NCBI GenBank assembly: GCA_949775045.1
Contig: OX459102.1
Span: forward strand, 9,705,738-9,769,737
Length of the DNA stretch: 64,000 bases
DNA from: Metridium senile
Taxonomy: Eukaryota > Cnidaria > Anthozoa > Actiniaria > Metridiidae
Direction of reading: 5' to 3'
Positions 9,801 to 21,278 of the stretch are shown here, one piece after another; position 1 is the first letter of the stretch; each line of letters starts with the position of its first letter. The position numbers and the translations under genes are program-made. The notes under the pieces are model-generated. The model was not told where the DNA came from, made no database searches, and saw only the letters and a program-made list of their open reading frames with translations.

Positions 9801-12164
9801 ATAGTTCCCTTCAAAGGTAGCCGGGCATTTACATACAAGTGAGAAAAGCGTTGAGTTTGTGAGTTGTTCAATGAGCAAAAAAACGATTTCTAAAAGTGTT
9901 TTTGGGTGCCCATGTTTTTCGATTTACACTGTAACACCTTATGGGACAATAATTATTATTCACATGTCTTTATCATTGCAAGCTCAACGTTTGTCTCGCT
10001 TCGATGCAAAGGCCCGGAGTACCTTTCAAGTAAAGTTCAATTCTATATACTTAAGGATATATACAGGACACAATTCACCTCAAAGTACACGTTTTTTCAA
10101 AAACAAACTAAATCAAACAACAGATTGAAATCCACAACCCTATAAAAAATTGAGTTCAAAAATATTTTTTGCAAAGAAGATATAAATAAAAAAGCATTTT
10201 TGATAGTCTAATGAATGCATTGGAATATTGACAGGAGCTGTCAAAATTTGTTATCTTAGAGGTCACGACCACATGGTATCATGTTGTTACAGCGAAAACA
10301 AACTGAACAAAGTAAGCTAAAACCAAACTAAACTGCAACAACATACAAAGTTTTTGATATTTATTTTCTAATTGATAATTCATCATTCTACTAGTTCTCA
10401 GAGTTTTTAGAGTTCTAGATCGTCTTAGTCATGTTACGATCAGTCAAGGATCACATTTCTTACGTGACGCATATTGACTTACAAAGCCTTAACTTGTCAA
10501 CATTGAATAAATAATCTTTTAATCCTATTAAAACAAAACTACAAATTTCTCAGTAGTAGAATTTGATAAAATGTACAACTTTAAAAGGTTTATTTGCAGA
10601 GATTTTTCGACCAATTAACGCGAAAATCGTCATGACTCAAACATATCTCAATTTTCAAAGTGTGCCTGCATTTGTTCTTTTTCGTTTTCTTTCGTCAGAT
10701 ATTAGCCATTTACTAAAGAATGCACTGAAAAATATGTAGGTTGAACTTAATAAATCAATAAAAAAATAACGAAGCGCCCAAAAGACAAATCGCAGGCACA
10801 CTTTGATAGATCAATATATGTACAATAATAAGGTCAAAAAATTTGATCCGTTCACATTAACACTTCTGCAAATAAACATCTAGCGCTAAGACAACACTCT
10901 CTTACTATATGCCCAATTTCTCCAAAACTTATAAATTTTATTTAAAACTTCAACTAAATATGTAATCTTTATCATTTAAGCTTTCAGGAAATGTATACTT
11001 TGTAGGGAAATTAATGTAAAGTAAACGCGTTAAGAGCCTTTTAAAAAAATGTCCCGATTGTGTCCTGTATATCCTTAAGCAATGGAACTCAGATACTTGC
11101 AACACTACATTATCAAGCATCACCAGACAAGCTGCTGAGATAATTTCACAGTGTAACAGCACCTTTATATTACAGTCTAAGTATGTCATGGACTGTAATG
11201 AATTGATATCATGATACCCGGAGTAATTAATCGATGAAACCAATAATCGATGAAATCGATATTAATCGATATTAATCGATGCTAATTAATCGATTGATAT
11301 TGGAAATCGATGACTAATCGATGAGCAACAAATCTGTGATCTTTTATCGATTAGTAATCGATGGATAAAACTACCATCGATTAATATCGATTAACATCGA
11401 TTGACATCGATTAAACAACTGTGAAATGGAGTGAGTTCTAAGCACTATTTCTAAATCAAAAATTACAACTACTGACAACTGTCTTTGACTTTTATTATAG
11501 CAAGGGGAAAATGTTTGGCAATGTAAACACGTCACTATACACCAGAAATTCTAAAGCTTCGAAACGTCTGCTGTGTAGGCTAGCGCTTCGACCTCACTTG
11601 ACACTTCAACTGAAATAGGTGACCGATGATAATCGATGTTAATCGATACTAATCGATATTAAATAAGGAACTTTTTTGTGTGACTATCGATTAATCATCG
11701 ACTATCGATATCAATCGATATCAATCAGCTAATTTCATTGATTAATATTGATTGATCGATTAGGTAATCGATGATCGATTTTGATCGAATAATTTCTCCG
11801 GGCATGATAATAACAGTAAATATTTGGGTATTATTTTGATACTACAGATAATAAAGTAAAAAAAAAAACAATAAATGTTATTTAAATTTCTATGTAATAA
11901 GCTTAAGTTAATTTAAAAATTGTTAATTTGATCACCAATTATTAGCACAATTTCATGGCAGAAAGTTCCATATTAATTTTTCCCTATAATTTTCAAAGTA
12001 CATTGACTTACCATTGATGGTTTAAGCAAAGCGGCTTCAAAGTCTCCACTCATTACATGTTTTCTAAGTTCAGAAGTGTTCGTAACGTCCGTAAACAGTG
12101 ACAAAGCAAGGCTTTTTCCATCAGAGTTCTCCAAACTGCAAACAAACACACTTTCATCCGCCAT
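6864..12164 (-). CDS. TPRKB: TP53RK-binding protein, KEOPS/EKC complex subunit Cgi121-like (complete, 5 exons)
   Basis: Exons, in transcript order: 12012-12164, 9208-9330, 8214-8303, 7394-7480, 6864-6944. All junctions are phase 0 and sum to 534 bases, 177 residues, against 175 in the human protein. Recognisable landmarks are KPSM joined to VTDPFQVIVAA (residues 48-62), KTKTLHSEILFDLSPTN, IKDAFSKFGMS at the start of exon 3, and the C-terminal VVCRIASKDYL. The family binds the Bud32/PRPK kinase and supports its activity in the KEOPS complex, which makes the N6-threonylcarbamoyladenosine of ANN-decoding tRNAs. Four donors are ordinary; the exon 4 donor is gtcagg, which is weak. Intron 1 carries an ATCGAT-rich transposon and intron 4 a MITE. 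The gene is divergent from RAPGEF1. The identification is by recognised sequence pattern along the whole length. Confidence 0.93.
7079..7371. mobile_element. MITE, ACACCTATTTC family, copy 2
   Basis: Begins ACACCTATTTCAAAAATCGT and ends with the complement ACGATTTTTGAAATAGGTGT. It sits in intron 4 of TPRKB, its right end only 22 bases from the exon 4 donor. It is the uninterrupted paralogue of the element at 525-987. Confidence 0.85.
7979..8115. repeat. imperfect hairpin flanked by direct repeats
   Basis: The arm ttaagaagactcgagaag pairs imperfectly with ctctcgtcttcttaa about 80 bases later. The direct repeat ctctataactc lies on both sides (about 7970 and 8091), suggesting a foldback insertion in intron 3 of TPRKB. 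Confidence 0.5.
8540..9075. repeat. 27-bp minisatellite (GATGACAATGATGATGACAATAATAGT)n
   Basis: About 15 nearly identical 27-bp units at 8672-9075, preceded by degenerate gatgat sequence, in intron 2 of TPRKB. The period is a multiple of three, so frames stay open on both strands. These are not genes. Confidence 0.95.
9345..9625. repeat. inverted pair of tRNA-like sequences
   Basis: On the minus strand 9370-9435 reads TGGCATAGTGGTAACACATC (A-box-like) and then GGGGTTCAATTACC (B-box-like). A second copy on the plus strand at 9546-9610 is the mirror image (aacacatcagactagaaag, then gtggagttcaatt). No complete cloverleaf or acceptor stem is visible. A foldback of tRNA-derived SINE ends is more likely than a tRNA gene. 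It lies in intron 1 of TPRKB. Confidence 0.55.
9809..10040. mobile_element. MITE, TTGAAAGGTAGCCGGGC family (degenerate copy)
   Basis: The left end ttcaaaggtagccgggcattt is mirrored by aaaggcccggagtacctttcaa at the right. The internal gcaagctcaacgtttgtctc also matches the clean copy at 56446-56662. Confidence 0.65.
10041..11209. other. intron 1 of TPRKB, AT-rich, one inverted pair
   Basis: No exon seen. cttaaggatatatacaggacaca near 10050 is mirrored by tgtgtcctgtatatccttaag near 11060-11081. These could be the termini of a roughly 1-kb inverted-repeat element; no target duplication was found. Confidence 0.4.
11217..11802. mobile_element. 586-bp element with ATCGAT-dense arms and 7-bp target duplication
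   Basis: The ends CCCGGAGTAATTAATCGAT and ATCGAATAATTTCTCCGGG are inverted repeats. CATGATA flanks both ends (11210-11216 and 11803-11809). Both arms (11225-11420 and 11620-11790) are filled with atcgat or near copies; the central 200 bases are ordinary. It sits in intron 1 of TPRKB and has no coding capacity. Confidence 0.85.
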
Positions 12165-13949
12165 CTTGAATAACTGCGGTATATACGGTCAGCGGTGAGG
12201 ATACAATGCAACGAAATGTAGGGAGGGGAGGGTGGGGATTTTAGTATTTTGAACACACTTTTGAATGATTACTGCAATTCAAAGAAAAAAAAACTTAGAA
12301 GTCTAACTTCAAGGAAGGCAAAGAAAATCATTCACTATTTGAGGTTTTTGATTTGAATGAAGGCACTTTGAGAGAAAAGTCCAAAAGCAGGAAATCCGTT
12401 TGCGGTCGCATAGCGGGGCTCATGAAACATACTAGATTTCTAGAGTTCGAGATAGCGAGGTTCTGTTGTACATGTTGTGCTCGAGGTTGTGTCAATCAAA
12501 ATCCAAGAACGTGACACAGGAAGAGATTACAGCGTTACAGCGCATTCAAAAACATGAATGTCACGCAAATAATCTAAAATTCAATTTCACGTTAAACAGG
12601 ATTTAAGGCGTTTTTCTCGTAAAAGTATTCTGTATTTCCAGAAAGTTTTTCCATGCCTGGTTTGACAGGAAGCCGGATCATTAGGTGTGTCAGAAATCAC
12701 GCAACTTCCGGTCAGACAGCGTGACAGGAAGTCGTTGAGTTCATAGTACAAGTGACGTCATTGTCGGGCGTAATTTAAAAAAATTGAGATTTGATTTTCT
12801 AAAATAAAAATATTAGTAATATTTTCATTTTTACTTGAGAAAATGTGAAATAGTTCTTATTCTATATATGGCTTAGTAATTGACGGATAGTTTTAAATGT
12901 TCTGTTAGTCGAAGGTGGCCGTTATTGACCATTATTGGCCGCTTTTGTTTGGGGTTTAAGGTGGGGTATTTGAGGTGAATAATGATCATTTCCAATACGG
13001 TTAACATAAACAATGTGGAAAAGAGGCGAGACAATTTAACTCAGTGGTAAATTTCCATGGAATGTGCTCAAAAATGTCACAAAATATCTATTTATTCTTT
13101 AATATTAAGTTTAAAAATACTTTCAAGAACCGGAAATCATTAGTTTAGACGCAAGTAACCGCCAACAAGCTAGTTATATAATCTATGTGGGTTATAGACC
13201 ATGAAAATCACAAACAATCATCGAGTCATAAATCCCATTTAAGGACCTCAAATATTCCCAATATTTATGACAAAATGACTTCTCTCTCACCGCTATTGTT
13301 CTCTTAGCCAATCACAGGCCAGGTCAATCTGAAGGTCAGCGGCCAGTATGTTTCACGTTCCATTGGAAAGCGAATCTACGAGAGTACCCAATATATCAAA
13401 ATACCTTGAAACAAGCGAAAAAAAAGGCTTCTCAAGACTTCCTTTACGTTTCTAAAGTCGTAAAAGAACACAAGGTCGTATGTGTGGCTGCGTTCTGGCT
13501 CTATTGTGGCTGTTATTAATCTGATTTTGCAGATAATTATGACATATATTCAAGGCTTGCGAAACAACTGTGTATGAAAGCACGAAAGACATTCAATGAA
13601 TCACGAGACAAACTAAAGACTATATGCAAGAAAATACAGCTTCAGCTATCCTTGGTACGAACAAGTAAAGAAACAAAGGGTCAAAAAGTGGGGAACTAGT
13701 CGCCTTGTACCGCCATAAAACAACAGTGTCTAGCTGTAGCAGCAACTGTGTAGGCGGTCGACAAAACCCTCATTTGATTTCGTACTAAAAGCTATTGAAA
13801 TTGTTGGCTGATCTTGATGATTGTACTGAACCGATAAGCCATAATAAGGAACTGTTGGCCCTTCGAAAGCGAAATTTTCCCACCATCTTGCCAGAACTAA
13901 TCTAAATCTTTCAAGCGAAACGAAGCACTGATCATGATTAAAGTCTAAA
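12165..13949. promoter_or_regulatory. shared intergenic region between divergent TPRKB and RAPGEF1
   Basis: 1.8 kb between the start codons of TPRKB (-) and RAPGEF1 (+). No exon or repeat array seen. It must hold the 5' untranslated regions and promoters of both genes. I found no convincing TATA box, so this is positional inference only. Confidence 0.5.
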
Positions 13950-16652
13950 ATGTCAAGCCCATTTCATAAATTTCTATCGAAGGACGGTGACTCCGGCCGA
14001 GGAACCATGACTTTACCGAGAGGTCGAAAACTACTCAAAATACTACGTCGGGCTTCGTTTAACAACAAGAAGAAAAACTCGGCTGAAAGTCCTTTAGCGA
14101 ACGGCGGCGAAGAGACATTACGAAGGACACCTCGTAAAAGTCAACAAGCGATAAATCTCGAAGAACTACAACGTTTACACAAGGAACTACGCAGTGCTGC
14201 CAAATATTTCTGTCTCATCATTGACAAAATGCCTATTGATATTATTATGGCGAAAATTCCTGATAATGCCGCCATCGTTTTAGACTCTGTAATAAGCATT
14301 GACGATGTATTGAGTTCGTGTGTTAAACTTCACAAAGTTAAGATGGATTTAATGCCGTATCGTAAAGCAGTTCACAAAGCTGTTGGTGATCTCATTAAAT
14401 GGACTGATCAATTACTTGTCCGAGGTAATGTCAAGGGCGACTTGAAAGAAGGCATACATTTTGTTTCAGTTATAGAGAGCAGTATTCAAGAGATGATGGA
14501 AGTTGCTATCCCTAGATTAAGGAAACTTGAAGTGGAGGAAGAAATAAGAAATTCTATTTTCCTCTTTGAAGGAAGTTCTGAAAGTATTTTAGTTGGCGGT
14601 GATAATGGAGATGAACCGTCTGTTTGGAATAAAAGAGACTCTGGTATTAGTGAAGGAAGTGGAACGTGTGACATGCGTGATTCACCTCCCCCTAGGTCCC
14701 CCTTACCTGCTACTTCAAGGGACTCTGGTCGAGGTTCTTATAATTGTATATTGGACACACCAAATAATCATAACGAAAGTTCATTTCACTCTGGACACTT
14801 TTTATCCCCGCCAACAAGACGGCATAGACATTTAACAACAACTTCAAGTACTGCATCCAACGATAGCTTCAGATCTCCTTTAGGTTCACCAAGTAGTTCA
14901 CAAGATTTTGGACAACCCATTTTTCATTCTGCGTCCAGTTCACTTAATGGATCATTTTACTCAATGGATGAGATTGACGGACCAGGAGAACATGAAGTAA
15001 TTCCTGCAACTTTTGTTGGTGTGGTTGAGAACAATGATGCACCACCACCACCGTTTCCAAGGACTACCAAATCATTTCAAGTGTACATTGAGTTGCTAGG
15101 CAGCTACAACAAGCCTTCTGATGACGTCCTGCGACGCCCCACGTCAGCATTTGACGGCTATGAGGAGACATTTCGACGGAGTATATCTCACAGTAATAGC
15201 GCATCAGCGTTAAATTCTCTAAGTGTAAAGCGCAGCCATTGTTACCAAAATGGTAAAGCCGAAAGTCACGTTGTTTCTTCTCCACATCTTGCAGCAACAC
15301 CATCACCAACTAGAGAGACAGTCATCGACTGGAACCAAAATAGCTCTAACAAGTCTAACGAATCACCAAAGAAAAAGTTATTATCTCTAGTTGAGGAGAG
15401 CAGCAGCCGTAAAGCAAGTAATACCAGTGCTAGCTCAAGCAGTGTTAGTAGCCTGGATGAAGATGAATCAACGCCAGCACTAGACTGCCTTGATGTGTCC
15501 AGGTTCCTAGTATTCCGTGACGACAGTCAGGGCAGTATGTTGGTTGGTGGTGCCATTGATGCGCTGATTGTACATGCCGCCGGTGCTAGTAAGACTGACA
15601 TGATATTCTACGAAGCATTCTTGACAACATACAGAACATTCATCCAACCAAAGGAATTGGTCAACAAGCTATTGTACAGAGAAAGAAGGTTTCGAGAAAG
15701 AGGACACAAGAAAGCTAGTCAAAACGCATTCTTCTTGCTCTTAAGAGTGATTGATGAACTGACTGGAAAGGTTGAACGAAGCATCCTGGAACAGCTCATG
15801 AAGGAGGTGTACCGACTTGTCAGCAATGGAGATCTTTACATTGGCAAGATTCTACGTAGCAAGATGCTGCTTAAATGTGATAACTACTACAACAGAGACA
15901 GGAGTACCTCATCACCAGCAGTACCACCACCAAGCCCTAGATCACCGTACACTCTCTTTGACTTCCATGCAAGTGAGATAGCTCAGCAGTTGACGCTGAT
16001 TGACGCCACTAACTTCTCAGCAATTGAGATTCCTGAGATTCTAGCATGGGGTAAGGAACAGAGTGAAACCAACAGCCCAAACTTAGTGGTATTCACGGAT
16101 CACTTCAACAAGGTTTCCTACTGGTCGAGATCATATATCCTTTCATTCGAGAAACAGCCTGACAGAGAGAAAGTCTACCTCAAGTTCCTCAAAATCATGA
16201 AGCATTTGCGGCGTTTCAATAACTTCAACTCGTTTCTAGCAATTCTCTCAGCAATGGATTGCTCAGCTGTACGACGGCTCGATTGGCCACAGCATTACTT
16301 AGATCAGCTAGCCGAGTACACTGATTTAATTGACAGCTCATCATCATTCCGTGCATACCGTAATGCACTTGCCGAGTCTTCACCTCCATGCATTCCTTAC
16401 CTCGGGCTGATATTGCAGGATGTAACCTTCGTCTGCCTGGGAAATGTCGACGAGCTTCCTGATGGTAAGGTGAACTTTGTCAAACGATGGCAACTCTTCA
16501 ACATCTTGGACACGTTTCGAAGGTTTAAACTGATGCAGTATGAATTTGTAGTCAATGACAACATGCTGCAATTCTTCGGTGGGTTCAACCACTTCTTGAA
16601 TGAGGACGACTTGTTTGAAAAGTCATTAAAATTGAAGCCAAGATCAGGCTGA
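13950..16652 (+). CDS. RAPGEF1: Rap guanine nucleotide exchange factor 1 (C3G) homologue, intronless
   Basis: A single uninterrupted frame of 900 codons. Residues about 50-190 resemble the helical N-terminal domain of C3G (landmarks AKYFCLIIDKMP and DLIKWTDQLL). A Ser-rich linker follows, with a short proline cluster near residues 364-371 (APPPPFPR). The RasGEF-N domain is at about 525-645 (MLVGGAIDALIVHA) and the catalytic CDC25 domain at about 668-897. The latter shows FTDHFNKVSYWSRS, KIMKHLRRFNNFNSFLAI, LIDSSSSFRAYRNAL and PPCIPYLGLILQDVTF, and ends KSLKLKPRSG like vertebrate C3G. The family activates Rap1 downstream of Crk adaptors at the membrane. A single proline cluster is less than the several Crk-SH3 motifs known from C3G. 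It is shorter than human C3G (about 1,080 residues). Lack of introns beside intron-rich neighbours is unusual. The sequence aataaa near 17077 may be the poly(A) signal. Confidence 0.95.
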   Translation: MSSPFHKFLSKDGDSGRGTMTLPRGRKLLKILRRASFNNKKKNSAESPLANGGEETLRRTPRKSQQAINLEELQRLHKELRSAAKYFCLIIDKMPIDIIMAKIPDNAAIVLDSVISIDDVLSSCVKLHKVKMDLMPYRKAVHKAVGDLIKWTDQLLVRGNVKGDLKEGIHFVSVIESSIQEMMEVAIPRLRKLEVEEEIRNSIFLFEGSSESILVGGDNGDEPSVWNKRDSGISEGSGTCDMRDSPPPRSPLPATSRDSGRGSYNCILDTPNNHNESSFHSGHFLSPPTRRHRHLTTTSSTASNDSFRSPLGSPSSSQDFGQPIFHSASSSLNGSFYSMDEIDGPGEHEVIPATFVGVVENNDAPPPPFPRTTKSFQVYIELLGSYNKPSDDVLRRPTSAFDGYEETFRRSISHSNSASALNSLSVKRSHCYQNGKAESHVVSSPHLAATPSPTRETVIDWNQNSSNKSNESPKKKLLSLVEESSSRKASNTSASSSSVSSLDEDESTPALDCLDVSRFLVFRDDSQGSMLVGGAIDALIVHAAGASKTDMIFYEAFLTTYRTFIQPKELVNKLLYRERRFRERGHKKASQNAFFLLLRVIDELTGKVERSILEQLMKEVYRLVSNGDLYIGKILRSKMLLKCDNYYNRDRSTSSPAVPPPSPRSPYTLFDFHASEIAQQLTLIDATNFSAIEIPEILAWGKEQSETNSPNLVVFTDHFNKVSYWSRSYILSFEKQPDREKVYLKFLKIMKHLRRFNNFNSFLAILSAMDCSAVRRLDWPQHYLDQLAEYTDLIDSSSSFRAYRNALAESSPPCIPYLGLILQDVTFVCLGNVDELPDGKVNFVKRWQLFNILDTFRRFKLMQYEFVVNDNMLQFFGGFNHFLNEDDLFEKSLKLKPRSG

Positions 16653-17690
16653 GGAACTGTAGTTGTAAGTGAGAGAATATATATTAATGTTTTATTACAT
16701 ATTATTAAACTATTGGTGTGTAAGATAATATCACCTTTGTATTATATTATATTATATATACTGTATATGGAACTTCTTGTGAATATCGGCTGTTGATATT
16801 AATATTATGGATTATTAATGTGTATTAATAACTATATGTAACACTAACTATAACATTATAAGTGTTAATTATCGTGATCAGATATATTAATGGACTTTGC
16901 AGCATTTTGTACTTAATAGAATACCTTTCACTTGAATCACTACTCTTTCAAATGTAGTACTAAGTTATTTGAAGAATTGCAATGAATCCATGAAATACTA
17001 GGCTAATAATAATAATAATAATTGAAATAATAATGCACTCAAAACAGCATAGAGCAAAAAACTCTAAAACCATGAAATAAAAACAAATAATTACTTAACT
17101 ATTATTTTAGTTTACCACTCAACCAGACACATCAAACACAAAAGGAAACAATAAATCATTATAACTTTACTTGTCTTTGATAGTGACTAAAAGTCACTTA
17201 AGAAGAACTTTTACACAGTCCGTAGTAATTTGATTCTATTTCATGGATAAAGTGTCTGTGCTTTATTCTACAGTAGCAATTTAATTTTATTTCATGAATA
17301 TATTGTTTGTTGTGCTCTATTTCACAGTAGCAATTTAATTTAATTTCACAAATATTCAATTTGCACTCTACAGACATTAAAAGCATGCAACATAAATAGT
17401 ACTATATAGTGATATTTTGTGCTAATTCTATTGCTTTCTATTGATTAACTAGCATTATTTAGTACTAATAGCCCACCTTGATATTTTGGTTGAATGACCA
17501 TACACAAATGAATCAAAAAGAGGCTTTTGGGAAACAATGAACATTACTTTTTGTTACCCCGTAGTCTCATTTTGGTTTATATTGTATATGACCACTCAAC
17601 CAAAATACCTATGGGTATATTATTTGCACTCTAGTAGTTTGATTCTATTTCATGGATGTAGTGTTTGTGCTCTATAGAGCCAATGATTTT
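16653..17690. other. 3' flank of RAPGEF1 with repeat fragments
   Basis: AT-rich, with a short taa microsatellite at about 17005. A fragment of the dispersed minisatellite element (flank at 17080-17200, units at 17215-17375 and 17625-17680) occupies the second half. No gene seen. Confidence 0.55.
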
Positions 17691-18470
17691 CATTAACCCA
17701 TGACACACACTTTTGTGTATCACTCTTTAATGCACCTTAATTCCATTGTGTTCTTTTGTTGTCATTTGACTATCACACTTTAACTAATACACTTTGTTTC
17801 ATGGGTTAATGAGAGCAACTCTAACCCATGAAGCACGCTTTAGTGTATCGCTCTTTAATGCACCTTAATTTTATTGTGTTCTTTTGATGTTATTTGACTA
17901 TCACACTTTCACTAATACACTTTGTTTCATGGGTTAATGTGAGCAACTCTAACCCATGAAGCACGCTTTAGTGTATCACTCTTTAATGCACCTTAATTCC
18001 ATTGTTTTCTTTTGTTGTCATTTGACTATCACACTTTAACTAATACACTTTGTTTCATGGGTTAATGAGAGCAACTCTAACCCATGAAGCACGCTTTAGT
18101 GTATCGCTCTTTAATGCACCTTAATTTTATTGTGTTCTTTTGATGTTATTTGACTATCACACTTTCACTAATACACTTTGTTTCATGGGTTAATGTGAGC
18201 AACTCTAACCCATGAAGCACGCTTTAGTGTATCGCTCTTTAATGCACCTTAATTCCATTGTTTTCTTTTGTTGTCATTTGACTATCACACTTTAACTAAT
18301 ACACTTTGTTTCATGGGTTAATGTGAGCAACTCTAACCCATGAAGCACGCTTTAGTGTATCACTCTTTAATGCACCTTAATTTTATTGTGTTCTTTTGTT
18401 GTTATTTGGCTATCACACTTTCACTAATACACTATGTTTCACGGGTTGATGAGAACAACTCTAATATTTG
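17690..18470. repeat. 128-bp tandem array derived from a MITE (6 copies)
   Basis: Six units start at about 17696, 17825, 17952, 18082, 18210 and 18337, each containing aacccatgaagcacgcttta, then gtgtatc and atttgactatcacacttt, and closing with cactttgtttcatgggttaa. The start and end of each unit are inverted repeats of each other. The unit matches the solitary MITE at 19786-19928. Two sub-types (ttgttgtcatttgac and ttgatgttatttgac) alternate, indicating amplification as dimers. Confidence 0.9.
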
Positions 18471-18734
18471 AATTTCTGCAAGAGACAATTTTAGCTATCA
18501 GTAATAATCAACAATTGTATTGGGAGTCTTTGTCTTGTGTTTGTTAAATTATTCCAAGACCATTTAAATATTTTTGTGCACTAGAAGTGTGGTTTGTGGT
18601 TTAAACTATGGATATGTAATAAATAACAAACTTATGTTGTGAAATAACACAGACATTTTGTAAATTGATTATTGTTTTTAAATAAAAAAAAATCATTATG
18701 AATTTGTTTTCTTTATCATATTATTGACATCATT

Positions 18735-18990
18735 GAAAGTATTTATTTATTTGCTTATTTATTTATTTATTTATTTATGTAGTTATTTATTTATACATTT
18801 ATGTAAGTATTTATTTATTTATTTACTTATCTATCTATTTGTTTATTTATTTTTATATTTACTTATGTAAGTAGGTATTTATCTATTTATTTATATATAT
18901 AGTTTGATTTTTTATCTATGTATTTATTTATATTTATATAATTATTGGTATTTTTTCATTCACTATCCATTTATTTATTTATTATTTCCT
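18735..18990. repeat. TTTA-rich microsatellite
   Basis: Imperfect atttatttattt repeats. The stretch from 18990 to 19370 has no feature that I recognise. Confidence 0.85.
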
Positions 18991-19374
18991 TGTTTACATT
19001 TTTCTATATTCCACTTTTTTATGTTTATCGGCTGCTAAATCATATTTATCAACCTGGAAAAGTGTTTGTTTACATCAAATAGGACAAAAACTGGAAAAGT
19101 TTGCACTCTTGCCACACAAATGGCCAAGTGGTCATTCTTCAACTCAAAACCACTTCTTTACTATACTAGCTGGGTTCTTTCTTCACTGTGGAAACGAGAT
19201 TGAAACATGCTTCATTTATAGGTTGATTCGAGGATAACAAAGACAAACGGACTAAAGTTGCTGAAAATTCTGCCAACAGTTTGTGATTCAATTGAAAAGT
19301 TAGCTTAGGTACGTTATTTGTTATATGTAAACTTTTAACTTTCAATCCTGAAATTGTTTTAGGGTCTGTTTGTC

Positions 19375-19620
19375 TTAATGTCCGTTGTCTGTCTGTTGGT
19401 CTGTGTTTCTGTCTGTCTGTCTGTTCGTCTGTCTGTCTGTCCGTTCGTCTGTCTGTCCGTTCGTCTGTCTGTCTGTCTGTTCGTCTGTCTGTCCGTTCGT
19501 CTGTCTGTCTGTCCGTTCGCCTGTCTGTCTGTAGGTTCAATCCCAAGCCACCGCGCGGTTCCGTGAGTTCGCGCAGGAGAGTATCCTCGACTGGGGACTG
19601 AGCCTACCTTTCGTGTTTTG
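19375..19620. repeat. CTGT microsatellite followed by small inverted repeat
   Basis: ctgtctgtctgt repeats run to about 19530. They are followed by gtaggttcaatccc, mirrored by ggggactgagcctac about 70 bases later. The first half resembles a tRNA B-box, so a SINE remnant is possible. Confidence 0.7.
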
Positions 19621-19785
19621 TAATTCAATCTGAAAGGTGATCAATCAGTTTATTGTTATCAGTGAAAACAGATAGCGTGACCTATCAGTGATATTGCGTG
19701 ATCTATCAGTAAAACATATGTCACTTTCAAAGGCTAGTGTCACGCGATTAAATTACAACCTAATATAATAGATTTATTTAATAGT

Positions 19786-19928
19786 AGAGTGGTTTTTATT
19801 AACCCGTGAAACACACTTTAGTGTATTACTCTTTAATACACCTCAATTCCAATGTGTTCTTTTGTTGTTATTTGACTAACACACTTTAACTAATGCACTT
19901 TGTTTCACGGGTTAATGAGAACCACTCT
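19786..19928. mobile_element. 143-bp MITE, founder-type copy of the 128-bp array
   Basis: The ends AGAGTGGTTTTTATTAACCC and GGGTTAATGAGAACCACTCT are inverted repeats. The interior matches the units at 17690-18470. A decayed copy is visible around 53400-53510. Confidence 0.85.
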
Positions 19929-20180
19929 AACTATAAAAGACAGGTAAAGTAGCTACTATTCCTATCTTTATATTCCATATTGTTATTATCATCTACGTTT
20001 CCTATTCATTTATTTTATTTTCCATATTAATTGTAATAGCATTATTATTATTTGTGTCCTATGTATTTGATAACAGAAGTTGTTTTGCATGGGATAGCAT
20101 GGTAACAAAGCCATCCCAAAACAACTTTTTCTCCTTTCCCAAAAAGAAACGCTTGCTACGCAGGGTGATCGTTTTGTAAT

Positions 20181-20338
20181 AGTCCTTTTCACAGTTCCGT
20201 TCAGTGACCACGAATAATAGTTCAAAGTCGAGGTTCGAGTTGCTGCGCATGATAAATTATAGTTTTGCTATGCGCAGCAACTGGAACACGACTTGGAACT
20301 ATTATTCATGGTCACTGAACGGAACTGTGAAAAGGACT
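20181..20338. mobile_element. foldback element with about 70-bp arms
   Basis: agtccttttcacagttccgt at the left is mirrored by acggaactgtgaaaaggact at the right. The match continues inward past aataatagttc to gctgcgcat/atgcgcagc around a short loop. It is an almost complete hairpin. From 20339 to 20815 I see nothing further. Confidence 0.85.
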
Positions 20339-21278
20339 TTGTTCCTTGCTAGCACACTCTCTCAGCTCAGTCTTTCGATTTGTGACATTCTGATTTCTAA
20401 ATGCGTCAACACGAAAGAGTCTCTACCTGCTAGGAGAGTACTATAATACTGTACAGTTCACCAGTTGCTTCAGTTTGGCATAATATTTTGACTTGTTCGA
20501 TTCAGCAACCCATAAATAATCCAGGGAATTTTTACCGCTCGACATAGTCTACTTCAGCAAAACAAATCCTCTGGAACACATGGTACCGATAAAATATTTC
20601 TACCCGGAAAATCATTTAACATTGTCCCCAGTCCGAATACATCGGACGGCAATTATTAGACAGGGAAGACAGAGTCTAGAATGACGTCAGTAAGGTTCTT
20701 TATAATGGTTTATCACCCATGGTTACCATGGGCAGGGCGGGAAATACACAGTAAATGACGAAACCTAGTGATTGTACCACATAGCATACACTACGTCGGT
20801 GTTTCTAAGGTAACATTTACAATAATAAATGGTATATACGATAGGAAATAGAATGAAATTTGTAACACCGTAAAAAATAGAAATAGAAACTAGTGAGTAA
20901 ACTAGTATAGGCTGCGTCGGTGTTTGATGTAAACGATAGGGAATAGAATGAAATTTGTAACACCGTAAAAAAAAAAACAGAAATAGAAACTAGCGAGTAA
21001 ACTAGTATAGGCTACGTCGGTGTTTGATATAAATGATAGGTAATATAATGAAATGTGTAACACCATAAAAAATAGAAATAGAAACTAGCGAGTAAACTAG
21101 TATAGGCTGCGTCGGTGTTTGATATAAACGATAGGGAATAGAATGAAATTTGTAACACCGTAAAAAAAAAAACAGAAATAGAAACTAGCGAGTAAACTAG
21201 CATAGGCTGCGTCGGTGTTTGATGTAAACGATAGGGAATAGAATGAAATTTGTAACACCATAAAAAATATTAACTTAA

